From: Firmicutes bacterium UBA5766
GTDB taxonomy: Bacteria > Bacillota > Desulfotomaculia > Desulfotomaculales > Nap2-2B
Length of the DNA: 9,850 nt
Direction of reading: 5' to 3'
NCBI GenBank assembly: GCA_002418775.1
Contig: DIEU01000044.1
Span: forward strand, 1-9,850
Part shown: one piece after another, positions 1 to 6,856 of the stretch
Layout: every line of letters begins with the position of its first letter
Position numbering within the stretch: position 1 is the first letter of the stretch
Position numbers and translations under genes: made by a program
The notes under the pieces: model-generated
Databases searched by the model: none
What the model was told of the DNA's origin: nothing
Seen by the model: the letters and a program-made list of their open reading frames with translations, nothing else

Positions 1-2124
1 GTCAAAACCTGCCTTATCAAAGCCTGCTTTGTCAAAGCCTTCTCGATTATAACCTTCCGGATTAAACCCATTCTGGTCATAGGTCTTGTCAGCATTAGCA
101 ACAGTGGTCTGTTCTGCATTTTGTCCTTCTGCTTCCGCGGCCATAGTAGCTTCTTCGGATTCGGGAACCGGTTTCGTCCCCGCGCTGTCTTCCAACGAAC
201 TAGTGTCAAGGAGAACTTCTGAATCTTCAGCAATTGTATACAAATGTTCAGATTGCGCTGCAGCTGGAGTCCCTTCGCTGTTTTCCGCCATAGCAAAATG
301 TGCTCCTCCTGCTTCCTCATCTCTGGCACTAAACGCCTGAGGCTTCACTGATTCCGCTTCGAACTCCAGATCCGATCCAGATTTCGTAAGCTGGGCTGTC
401 TCATCTTCAGCCTCAATTAAAATTCCTTTATCATCGGATGCTCTCGTGGTTAAACTTTCTTCGAACATATCCGAGGTATCGATGCGGATACCAATTTCTC
501 CTCCTGGTTCCCTGATATCAATAGCCTGCTCATGCATATCGAACGTGTCTATAAAAATTTCCGATTCGGGCTGTACAAATGTGCCTGTTTCATCTGTGTT
601 ATCAATTATAATCTTGGGTTCCGGCTGGACAGCTATAGGAGTTTCAAACATATCTGCGGTATCAATTATCATGCCTGATTCTGGTTCAATTACATCTGTA
701 CCTCCTGCTGCTGGCTCCGGAATAATAACAGAATCAGTTTCAGGTTGCGAAACATAGATTTCAGTTTTACGACGTCTGCCGCCTAATTGGTTTACTTCCT
801 GGACTCCACCGGGAGGGGTATTTCCGGTTCCCGGATAAGATCCTCCAGTAACAGGTGATGTTCCTCCGCCGTTTGGGTACATGGGTGTTCCGCCTACCGG
901 AGAAATAAATCCGCCGCCGCCTAATCCGCCTAAAGCTCCTAAGACGATAGATATTAATCCGGGAACGACAACACCAGTCACTGCTTCCGTAAGGTTGGAT
1001 GGTCCGGGTATATTGCCGACGGGACCAACTCCTGCCGGGCTGCGGCTGTCCACAGCCGGATAGCTTCCCGGCGTGCTTCCTGCATCACCGGGGGCAGCAC
1101 CGGTAATTTCAAAATGGGGGGTTGCCATCACATATGACATCCCTTTGCCGCCTGATTCTTTATTCTGTGACCAGGTGGCCGGATCTGAGTCAATTATGGT
1201 GTAGACCCCGGCGGGAATAACTATATTGGGATAAACAAACCAGTTAGCATTTGTTACCCCGCCTTGTCCCGAAGTTCCTACTGCCTGCCAGGGGCCGTAC
1301 ATTTTCCCGTTCTGGTCTTGTAAGCCTATGGTTCCAGGAGTTGCTCCCTGGGCATTGTTCCAGTGATAATCATGAATCTTAGTCACTAAGTGGGGACTGT
1401 TGATGCTGAAAGTAGTTGGAACCGTGGGTCCGTTATGAACGGCCATAATATTGGTAGTGTCTGCAACACGGGTCGGTTCTTCCAGAAGTTTCCCAGTTGC
1501 AGGTGCAGAAGTTTTGGCTACGGGATCTGCTGCCGGGCTCTTTTCTGCTGCAGGTTTTTCCGATTCTATGTTCGGCGCAGACTGACTTAATAGCCCGGCA
1601 CTTTCCATTGCATCCAGGGTCTGTTGGGCAATATTCTTGGCAGCTGCCATATTGGCATCTTGGCTCAGACCGGTATCCAGCATTTCCACAGTAAGGAAAT
1701 AATCCGGCAAGACCAACCCGATGCCTACCCCATCATCTGTGGTATATTCTCTTACCTCGCAGCTTTTTATCTTGGTGGTTCGTATGTAATTAACCTGCGC
1801 GTCAACATAATCGATCATAATTTGTACTTCATCCGGCTTAACCGGCCCCAGTACACTGAGCACACACCCGCCTTTACCATAGTTTCCCATGCTGGCATGA
1901 ATAGCAAAGCCATAGCCGGTAACCGATTCCTGTCCAAAATCGAATTCCGGTGAGCCGAGATTGGCATTAGATACTTTAGTAACTACATCCCCAACGCTTC
2001 CTGCCTGAGCAGTCCCACAGAAAGAATTAACCATTACCAAGGTAAATGCCAGGGACAGAACTAAAACCGACAAAAAATAATGCTGCAATCTTTTTTTATT
2101 TCGCGCGATTGATAGGATCGACAA
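1..2124 (-). CDS. Large exported modular protein with acidic and Gly-aromatic repeats (C-terminus beyond window)
   Basis: The frame is open for 708 codons from a TTG at 2124 to the window edge without a stop, so the C-terminus is missing. The start is chosen because AGGAGGTG lies 6 nt upstream. Residues 1-41 form a signal peptide: a KKR-containing basic start, a hydrophobic core (about 17-33) and an AQA cleavage site before G42. Next comes a compact domain of about 130 residues, a Pro/Ala/Glu linker, and a domain at about 228-340 containing PATWSQN followed by SGGKG. I have the impression that this W-x-x-N/S-G-G pattern recurs in secreted Firmicutes proteins. A Gly-rich hydrophobic stretch lies at about 381-407. 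Acidic repeats built on IDTxDMFE run from about 486 to 590. At the edge (about 682-708) begins a tandem 5-residue repeat of the type xxG-[FY]-[DN]. It is the last visible gene of the minus-strand train, 20 nt after a 4-TM protein. An envelope or extracellular role is inferred; no enzymatic motif is seen. Confidence 0.85.
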   Translation of the reverse strand, partial: MSILSIARNKKRLQHYFLSVLVLSLAFTLVMVNSFCGTAQAGSVGDVVTKVSNANLGSPEFDFGQESVTGYGFAIHASMGNYGKGGCVLSVLGPVKPDEVQIMIDYVDAQVNYIRTTKIKSCEVREYTTDDGVGIGLVLPDYFLTVEMLDTGLSQDANMAAAKNIAQQTLDAMESAGLLSQSAPNIESEKPAAEKSPAADPVAKTSAPATGKLLEEPTRVADTTNIMAVHNGPTVPTTFSINSPHLVTKIHDYHWNNAQGATPGTIGLQDQNGKMYGPWQAVGTSGQGGVTNANWFVYPNIVIPAGVYTIIDSDPATWSQNKESGGKGMSYVMATPHFEITGAAPGDAGSTPGSYPAVDSRSPAGVGPVGNIPGPSNLTEAVTGVVVPGLISIVLGALGGLGGGGFISPVGGTPMYPNGGGTSPVTGGSYPGTGNTPPGGVQEVNQLGGRRRKTEIYVSQPETDSVIIPEPAAGGTDVIEPESGMIIDTADMFETPIAVQPEPKIIIDNTDETGTFVQPESEIFIDTFDMHEQAIDIREPGGEIGIRIDTSDMFEESLTTRASDDKGILIEAEDETAQLTKSGSDLEFEAESVKPQAFSARDEEAGGAHFAMAENSEGTPAAAQSEHLYTIAEDSEVLLDTSSLEDSAGTKPVPESEEATMAAEAEGQNAEQTTVANADKTYDQNGFNPEGYNREGFDKAGFDKAGFD

Positions 2125-2130
2125 ATCTTT

Positions 2131-2138
2131 CACCTCCT
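2131..2138 (-). promoter_or_regulatory. Ribosome binding site that fixes a TTG start
   Basis: On the minus strand this reads AGGAGGTG and sits 6 nt before TTG at 2124. No in-frame ATG or GTG lies as close, and starting at the TTG gives a complete signal peptide. Confidence 0.8.
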
Positions 2139-2144
2139 GTTCGC

Positions 2145-2636
2145 CTATGGCAAAATGTCTGTAAGCATCATCCATACCGTCGAAAGCACTATTGCCACCA
2201 GTGTTGGGATCATAACATTTTTCAAACCCCGGGCACCTCTTTTTATGGCTTCTGTACCCGCAGTGGCAGCAGCTGTGGTAATGGCCGCCGAAGCAAAAGG
2301 CATCACCGCATTCCACCCCAGAACAGCTAAAGCTAGTACGGCTAAAGTTGTAAATGGGATCATAAACAACATGCCGGTTCCGACTGCATTCCGGGCAAAC
2401 CCTCTGTCAGCCTGCCGCAAAGCAGTGTTGCTGCTGTTAAAAACTATTATCAGCAGATTCACCACCAGTAAACCCACAACAATAGCAACAATAAGAGAGT
2501 ACGTCAAAGTAGTAAGTTTAAATTCCGGTTTGCTGAAGGGTATTAATATCCCGAATATAATGAAACACAGATAAGCAGGCCATATTTTAACCCTGTCCAG
2601 TCCGGCTCCTTCTGTATATCCCACTCTTGTATCCAC
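2145..2636 (-). CDS. Small hydrophobic 4-TM membrane protein, unknown function
   Basis: 163 codons from GTG at 2636, preceded by AGGAGG 8 nt upstream. I do not recognise a family. Four membrane segments are visible at about 20-36, 45-66, 86-108 and 142-158. A basic loop (about 132-139, with IKRGARG) precedes the last helix, and a charged loop with RQADRGFARN lies at about 74-83. The Ala/Thr-rich stretch at 116-130 is low complexity. There are no conserved catalytic residues or metal ligands. The gene lies 42 nt downstream of the Yip1-family gene and 20 nt upstream of the large exported protein, so the three are probably co-transcribed. A role as membrane partner of the exported protein is only a guess from position. 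Confidence 0.8.
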   Translation of the reverse strand: MDTRVGYTEGAGLDRVKIWPAYLCFIIFGILIPFSKPEFKLTTLTYSLIVAIVVGLLVVNLLIIVFNSSNTALRQADRGFARNAVGTGMLFMIPFTTLAVLALAVLGWNAVMPFASAAITTAAATAGTEAIKRGARGLKNVMIPTLVAIVLSTVWMMLTDILP

Positions 2637-2678
2637 CTTGTCAGCCTCCTGTCTTTAATTTGCTAAATAAAGTGATAT

Positions 2679-3254
2679 CTACCCGCCGAACTTCCCTAGC
2701 AGTGCCCAGCCGATCAAGAGAATGGCTCCGCAGAGGGTGGTCATAGCAATACTGAACGCAACCCGTTCACCTGACATCTGCTTGATAGTGTACAGGGTGG
2801 GCCTGAGTGCCCATAGAACTCCGGTAACACCAAAGGCGACCGCGGTCTTCCATCCCAAAGCCAAGGAAAAGATCAAGCCGCTTAAGGCATAAACAAAAGT
2901 AGCCGAATACCCCAGGGCAAAGGTGGAAATAGCCCACTCCATGGTGATGCCCCGTTGTTTCGCCTGAGAAAGCGTCCAGACCATTACGGCAAGCAGTGCG
3001 ACCCCGGCAGTACCATACAAGAGGCCCAGCATAGTTATCAAAATTACGGTGCTTGTTTCTGTCTGCCCGTTTTGCAGCATGTCAAGACCGGTTTGCAGAA
3101 AAAAGAGCGTGAACGACAAACCGGAAACCATTAGCGAATAGGGCCAGGGAATCTTTGTCATCTGATTTTTAACGATTTCGCCTGGATTAATCATCATATT
3201 TAGGACGATTTTCCATCTAGGCTGTATAGCCGGTGCAGTAGCATTCATGAACAT
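2679..3254 (-). CDS. Yip1-family integral membrane protein
   Basis: About 191 residues. The N-terminal cytoplasmic part contains NMMINPGEIVKNQ followed by a PWPYS turn into the first helix, which is the usual entry of bacterial Yip1-domain proteins. About five hydrophobic segments follow, with short polar loops (QAKQRG; the KQMSGER loop before the last helix). The open frame extends to GTG 3260, but AAGGAG abuts that codon, so the ATG at 3254, 6 nt after it, is preferred; ATG 3257 or 3248 are alternatives. Bacterial Yip1 proteins have no established biochemical activity. A truncated paralogue-like N-terminus with a similar MMINP motif lies upstream in the same gene train (ending at 3705). The gene follows the remnant Gly-rich tail by 18 nt. 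Confidence 0.82.
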   Translation of the reverse strand: MFMNATAPAIQPRWKIVLNMMINPGEIVKNQMTKIPWPYSLMVSGLSFTLFFLQTGLDMLQNGQTETSTVILITMLGLLYGTAGVALLAVMVWTLSQAKQRGITMEWAISTFALGYSATFVYALSGLIFSLALGWKTAVAFGVTGVLWALRPTLYTIKQMSGERVAFSIAMTTLCGAILLIGWALLGKFGG

Positions 3255-3260
3255 CATCAC

Positions 3261-3266
3261 TCCTTA
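3261..3266 (-). promoter_or_regulatory. Ribosome binding site of the Yip1-family gene
   Basis: AAGGAG on the minus strand, directly followed by GTGATGATG. The spacing favours the second ATG (3254) over the GTG that abuts it. Confidence 0.6.
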
Positions 3267-3272
3267 AATTAT

Positions 3273-3371
3273 CTAGCGTCCTCTGTAACTGCCGCTACCG
3301 GAACCACCACCTCCTCCGCTGGAGAAACCTCCTCCACCGCCGGAGCCCGAAGTTTTCTTAATAGCCCTATC
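3273..3371 (-). pseudogene. Gly/Ser-rich C-terminal tail remnant (TPM/DUF2207-like membrane protein type)
   Basis: An open stretch of 32 codons ends at TAG 3275. After a short KKTSGS lead-in it encodes two poly-Gly blocks around FSS and ends in GSYRGR. Tails of this composition (GGGGFSSGGGG) are typical of bacterial TPM-domain and DUF2207 membrane proteins, whose bodies lie N-terminal to the tail. Here no body is present: an in-frame TAA at 3374-3372 stops the frame immediately upstream, and transposase sequence begins at 3394 on the other strand. It therefore looks like the surviving 3' end of a gene cut by an insertion and deletion. The family assignment rests on composition alone. Confidence 0.55.
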
Positions 3372-3393
3372 TTAAAGCGACAGGAAAGATTCT

Positions 3394-3687
3394 ATGTTAC
3401 CCATTGTTCGTTCTTATTCAGGTTACCAAGCTTTTGTTGTAGAACAATTAAAACTTCATTACACCGATGGCGTTCTTCGCATAATTCCTTCAGATTGGGA
3501 ACTAATTAAAAAGTTTTGGATTACTGATTTATCGCAAACGTTTTCTATTATCTTGAGAGTTAAAAGTTTTCCAAACGCATGTTCCTTGACACAAGAATAT
3601 TTCCAGAAGGAATTCCCGTTTATTCAGTGCTCCGGCGGGGTTGATCATCATGCCGAAAATAGTCCGTATCATAATCCGTATCAATGA
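3394..3687 (+). pseudogene. N-terminal fragment of an insertion-sequence transposase
   Basis: Starts at ATG 3394. The first ~55 codons (LPIVRSYSGYQAF at the start, IIPSDWELIKKFW in the middle, DLSQTFSIILRV at the end) read like the N-terminus of a DDE transposase of the IS1182/IS4-like group found in Peptococcaceae; this is from memory of the family. After about codon 58 the sequence no longer fits: the same bases on the minus strand encode the start of a Yip1-like gene, so the rest of the frame is chance. No catalytic DDE region and no clear terminal inverted repeats are present. It lies antisense to its neighbours and has lower GC than they do. It is the likely cause of the break in the surrounding minus-strand gene train. 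Confidence 0.5.
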
Positions 3688-3705
3688 GGGTTTTGTGTGT
3701 TCCAT
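3630..3705 (-). pseudogene. Truncated Yip1-like gene, first ~25 codons
   Basis: From ATG 3705, with AGGTG upstream, the product starts MEHTKPSLIRIMIRTIF and continues GMMINPAGALNK. The MMINP motif and its position match the intact Yip1-family protein at 2679-3254 (NMMINPGEIVKN), so this is probably the N-terminus of a second Yip1-like gene. After about 3630 the frame runs into sequence with no membrane segments and meets a stop in the transposase-derived region, so all helices are lost. It begins 50 nt after the double zinc-ribbon gene and was presumably co-transcribed with it. Confidence 0.5.
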
Positions 3706-3754
3706 TATCGCACCTGCCTTTCAAATGGGCTTATTTTGTCTTGTCTCCCCGCAC

Positions 3755-4438
3755 CTATTTCAGCAGCGGGCATTTGCACCGGGAGCAGGTGTCCTCGTTT
3801 ATATCGCACAATGTCCCGCAGGCGCTGCAGAGAATGAACTTGTCGCCGGTCTTGTCATACTTCTCGTAGGAGTTGAGTCCAGCGTGGTGCCGCACCCGGT
3901 CGCCGATCTGATAATAGTTATACAGGGTATCGCTGTTTTTAGATTTGATGGTGTGGCGTTTCCCCTGGTCGCTTCGTATGATGACGGAATATTCCAGATA
4001 GTCTTCATATTGGACATTATCGTCACCATAATCGTGTCGTTGGGTTTTCTTTTTGACTTTCTTGTCCTCCACCGTGCCGTCCCAGGTCTTACTGCGCTTT
4101 CTGCCCAGTATCTGAAACAGCGCGATCACCAAAAACATGCCGCCGATACCAAAGCCGATATAGAGCGCCTCCGGATTGCTCATGTCTTCCACGCCCGCCT
4201 CGCCGGCGATATAAAAGCCGATCACGGCGGCGACGGCCAGAATCAGGGAGAATATGGCCGCCCAGCGGTTGCTATTTTGGACGTATTTGGCAAAGGCCGG
4301 GTCGCTGATGCGGGGCGAGAATCCGCGAAGGCTCGCGGGTAGCGGCGCGCCTTGGGATGCCCGTTTGATTTCGCTGCCGCAAGCGGGGCAGAAGCTGGTA
4401 CTTTCCGATACTTGTGTGCCACAATTTGCGCAATACAC
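3755..4438 (-). CDS. Membrane protein with an N- and a C-terminal zinc ribbon
   Basis: 227 codons from GTG 4438, with AAGGAGGA about 7 nt upstream. An ATG two bases earlier (4440) opens another frame that lacks the cysteine pattern. Residues 3-21 form a zinc ribbon (CANC, then CPAC). Two membrane helices lie at about 58-80 and 90-112. A basic linker (KKVKKKTQRH) leads to a beta-rich soluble domain with GDRVRHHAG, followed by a second ribbon (CSAC, then CSRC) at about 205-222. Paired ribbons around a membrane anchor suggest a cytoplasmic metal-binding or protein-binding module; the function is unknown. It starts 30 nt after the stop of the two-helix protein upstream, and a Yip1-like start follows 50 nt downstream, so it belongs to the same transcription unit. 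Confidence 0.85.
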   Translation of the reverse strand: MYCANCGTQVSESTSFCPACGSEIKRASQGAPLPASLRGFSPRISDPAFAKYVQNSNRWAAIFSLILAVAAVIGFYIAGEAGVEDMSNPEALYIGFGIGGMFLVIALFQILGRKRSKTWDGTVEDKKVKKKTQRHDYGDDNVQYEDYLEYSVIIRSDQGKRHTIKSKNSDTLYNYYQIGDRVRHHAGLNSYEKYDKTGDKFILCSACGTLCDINEDTCSRCKCPLLK

Positions 4439-4468
4439 ATCTCATTCCTCCTTGCGTGTTGATACCTG

Positions 4469-4969
4469 TCAGGGGAGCAGTGTCGGCGTGATTCCTGTTT
4501 CATAGCGGAACCGTTCAGAGATCTCCGCCAGCTCCGCCGGATCGATTGCCGGGCGCAAAAGCCGGATGTTCTGCGTCCGCTTTTGGGTGCCATAGGTGAA
4601 AGAAATGAAATCATTCCCGATCTCCACGGCCTTGAGCCGGATGCCGTCCTGGTTGAATTTGATGATTTTCTCGCCCAGCAGAATGCCGAAATAGGAAACG
4701 ATCACCTCGGTGTTTTCGATATTCTCTGGCTGCGCCGCTTCACCGGACAGGTCGCTGATGACGGCGGTATTGATATGGAGGATCGGATTTTCCGCAATGA
4801 GCCGCGCGATCTTTAGCTTGCTTAGCCCCCGCAGCCAAAATCCTGCCGCAACTAAGCTGGCAATCACTACGCCTGCCAGAAGTATCTGCACCCGGACTTT
4901 AGACATTGCTCCCCCAAAAATGAGAAGCATACTGCCCGCCAATATGCCAAAGCCGGTTAGCGCTGCCAA
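4469..4969 (-). CDS. Two-helix membrane-anchored protein, probable frameshift at its start
   Basis: 166 codons are open from TTG 4969, but no ribosome site precedes that codon. Two membrane helices occupy about 2-21 and 27-47. A soluble domain follows with QDGIRLKAVEIGNDFISF and ends near the stop at 4469. I do not recognise a family. A better start is TTG 4998, preceded by a G7 tract that could act as a ribosome site; it reads MKAIKKK, but in the frame one base off. Adding one A to the A9 run (T9 at 4978-4986 on the plus strand) would join it to IFVLAALTG and give a conventional positively charged signal anchor. The present sequence may therefore contain an indel error, a slippage site or a real frameshift. 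First gene of the minus-strand train; 30 nt from the double zinc-ribbon gene. Confidence 0.7.
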   Translation of the reverse strand: MAALTGFGILAGSMLLIFGGAMSKVRVQILLAGVVIASLVAAGFWLRGLSKLKIARLIAENPILHINTAVISDLSGEAAQPENIENTEVIVSYFGILLGEKIIKFNQDGIRLKAVEIGNDFISFTYGTQKRTQNIRLLRPAIDPAELAEISERFRYETGITPTLLP

Positions 4970-5070
4970 AACAAAAATTTTTTTTTGATCGCTTTCAAAC
5001 GTACCCCCCCTTGTCCGGCAGGATTTTATTCATCAGGAACAACATAGCAAAAACGCAAACGAAAAGAATC

Positions 5071-5083
5071 ACCCGAATCGGGT
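5071..5083. promoter_or_regulatory. 13-bp palindrome ACCCGA-A-TCGGGT, possible operator
   Basis: Six-base perfect arms around one central base, in the gap between the LuxR terminator and the start of the minus-strand gene train. The following TCGGGTAG (5078-5085) recurs in the terminator stem (5113-5120). The position would suit an operator of the downstream train; the binding factor is unknown. Confidence 0.3.
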
Positions 5084-5092
5084 AGTTTTCAC

Positions 5093-5126
5093 AAAAAAAG
5101 CCCCTACCCTTTTCGGGTAGGGGCTT
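5093..5126 (-). terminator. Rho-independent terminator of the LuxR-type gene
   Basis: A perfect stem GCCCCTACCC/GGGTAGGGGC (5100-5109 with 5115-5124, extended by two A-T pairs) with a 5-base loop. On the minus strand it is followed by T7 (A7 at 5093-5099). It lies just after the LuxR-type stop codon at 5150, so it ends that transcript and insulates the genes downstream. Confidence 0.88.
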
Positions 5127-5149
5127 GAAACACAAGATTTTCAAGGGTT

Positions 5150-6595
5150 TTATTTCGATATAGTCGTATCTTCTTTTTTCTGGATGATGTTAATCAGCTC
5201 AGCGCGGCTTTGAATACCAAACTTGGAATAGATATTTTTCACATAGTATTTTACCGTATTTTCGCTGATATAAAGCTCGCCGGCAATCGTCCTATAAGTT
5301 TTTCCCTGTAGCAGCAAGGAAGCGACCTGGCTCTCCCGTTCCGATAGGTTTCCGAATCTGGCCGCGAGGTCGATTTGATTCGTTTGTTCCTGTGCGGACA
5401 ATCCGGAGAACTCCGATAGATACGCATGGTCTTTGAGCAAGGAGGAAAGATGCTTGTGCAGCGGCGGCAGGAGAACCAGCGTCACACAAACCACGACCAA
5501 GGCCAGCAGCGCGGGGTCTTGATGGCGCATATTCGCGGATGTGACGGCTTTGCCAATGAACCCGCCCAGCAACACGCCCAATACATTGGCGGAAAGGCCA
5601 ATCCCGAGAATCTTGGCCGGATTTTTATGAAACTCCAGCATTTCACCAAGTATGCTCCACCAAAACAGGTCGTACACCCCGCAGGCACCCAGCATCAGTG
5701 TGTTAACCAGAAGATAGCTGGCCGCCCCGCGGCCAAGACTCATAAACCCGATAAACGAAAGCCCGATCATTGCGATGGCCACATAGAGGATATAGTCCCG
5801 GTTCATTCGCCGGGGCAGATTTCTCATGACAAAGAGTGCAGCGATATAAGGAACAGCCCAATACCAGCTTGTTAAACCTTCAAGATGCGCAAAGGCGGGA
5901 TTCACCACCTGATACATGAGCCCCGAGTTGATGGTGATAATGACGATAAACAGGCACAAAAAAACCAGAAGCCTCGCAATGCCTATGGGATTCTCCTTCT
6001 GTTCGGAGGGAGTGGAGGAAACTGCGTTATCATCTGCCGGAAGCTTTAGGGCAAACACGAAGGCGCCGAGTAACATAAGTATGGCCAATGCCAGCCCTAT
6101 CTGCGGCGATAGGTGGATGGCCGCCATATTGCAGAGTATCATGAGGACATTGGATAAAATCAGCATATCCGCGATTGTTTTGATCCGCTCGTTTTTCGGC
6201 GTGCCGCTTTTCAGGTAAAACGCCCAGGCCGCCACGCAGCATCCTGCCAGAAACGAGCCGGCGGTGATTCCGGCTGTCCAAAGTGCGGACGGTGGGAAGA
6301 AAAAAATCACGGAGACGGCGATAAAAAAGAGATAAGAACACAGAAACAGCCGTTTTGCCGCTTTCTTTTTTTTTATAAACAGCCCGCACAGCAACAATCC
6401 GGCGAATATGGCCGCGACTGCGCAGAAAATCGTACCGGCAGGGTCGATTTTATAAGCATCGGCAAGGGAGTAGAAGATTTGGCCTTCAAAAAGAAAGGAC
6501 AGCATCCAGGCAGAAAACAGCGAATGGAAAATGACGGATAATCGACGCTCATTTATTACTGTTGACAGGCGTTGATTTGTTCTGTTTTCCGTCAC
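5150..6595 (-). CDS. LuxR-type transcriptional regulator with a 12-TM MFS-like sensor domain
   Basis: 481 codons from GTG 6595; GAAGGGG lies 8 nt upstream. The frame extends back to TTG 6712, but that 39-residue extension is Arg-rich, unlike the rest, and lacks a ribosome site. About twelve hydrophobic helices fill residues 20-400, arranged like a major-facilitator fold with a polar mid-loop (DDNAVSSTPSEQKEN). The C-terminal ~65 residues are a LuxR/GerE helix-turn-helix: LSERESQVASLLLQGKTY, then IAGELYISENTVKYYV and RAELINII, all hallmark positions. The protein should sit in the membrane with its DNA-binding domain in the cytoplasm. This architecture is known from anaerobic Firmicutes and Actinobacteria (especially Eggerthellaceae), mostly with unknown ligands. 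It has its own terminator. A target in the adjacent downstream gene train is possible but unproven. Confidence 0.88.
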   Translation of the reverse strand: MTENRTNQRLSTVINERRLSVIFHSLFSAWMLSFLFEGQIFYSLADAYKIDPAGTIFCAVAAIFAGLLLCGLFIKKKKAAKRLFLCSYLFFIAVSVIFFFPPSALWTAGITAGSFLAGCCVAAWAFYLKSGTPKNERIKTIADMLILSNVLMILCNMAAIHLSPQIGLALAILMLLGAFVFALKLPADDNAVSSTPSEQKENPIGIARLLVFLCLFIVIITINSGLMYQVVNPAFAHLEGLTSWYWAVPYIAALFVMRNLPRRMNRDYILYVAIAMIGLSFIGFMSLGRGAASYLLVNTLMLGACGVYDLFWWSILGEMLEFHKNPAKILGIGLSANVLGVLLGGFIGKAVTSANMRHQDPALLALVVVCVTLVLLPPLHKHLSSLLKDHAYLSEFSGLSAQEQTNQIDLAARFGNLSERESQVASLLLQGKTYRTIAGELYISENTVKYYVKNIYSKFGIQSRAELINIIQKKEDTTISK

Positions 6596-6771
6596 ACCTT
6601 CATCCCCTTCGCACAATGGTCGGCTTTTCTGCTTGCTTGCGCCGTCCATCCGCAGGTTTTGCCGCATCCTTCGGTATAACCCGCATGTTCCCGATCTTCT
6701 GTGCGCCTTCAATCCGTCCGGATGCGCAGTGATAGGCCGGGTGAGTATATTTGCTTTTGTTTTTCCATCTT

Positions 6772-6856
6772 CGCCGTAATTTGGCGAAATTCCTGCTTAG
6801 GAATTATGGGGACACCATACTAAATTATCTTACCTGAAATTTAGCAAAGTGTCCCC
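6772..6856. repeat. Stacked hairpins with GGGGACAC/GTGTCCCC outer stem (REP/RAYT-associated type)
   Basis: Three consecutive stem-loops are visible: CGCC/GGCG (6772-6775 with 6783-6786), AATTCCT/AGGAATT with a GCTT loop (6788-6805), and a nested stem GGGGACAC (6808-6815) with GTGTCCCC (6849-6856) enclosing CTAAATT (6820-6826) with AATTTAG (6838-6844). Such GGGGACAC palindromes resemble the ends of elements moved by REP-associated tyrosine (Y1/IS200-like) transposases. No transposase gene is in the window, so this would be a non-autonomous copy. Confidence 0.55.

Noticed and set aside
86..1063. Plus-strand open frames antisense to the large exported protein
   Set aside because: They are low-complexity Ser/Ile/Pro strings opposite a 708-codon open minus-strand frame with signal peptide and ribosome site; they are shadows of its repeats.
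2046..2574. Plus-strand frames over the 4-TM gene
   Set aside because: They mirror the minus-strand membrane gene, which has the better ribosome site and fits the gene spacing.
3641..4342. A 233-codon plus-strand frame opposite the double zinc-ribbon gene
   Set aside because: The minus strand carries two cysteine ribbons, two helices and a good ribosome site; the plus frame has no such pattern.
5426..5875. A 149-codon plus-strand frame inside the LuxR-type gene
   Set aside because: Gln/His-rich composition antisense to a clear 12-TM/LuxR protein; a shadow.
6596..6712. N-terminal 39-residue extension of the LuxR-type protein
   Set aside because: Arg-rich, no ribosome site at TTG 6712, and GTG 6595 has GAAGGGG at good spacing.
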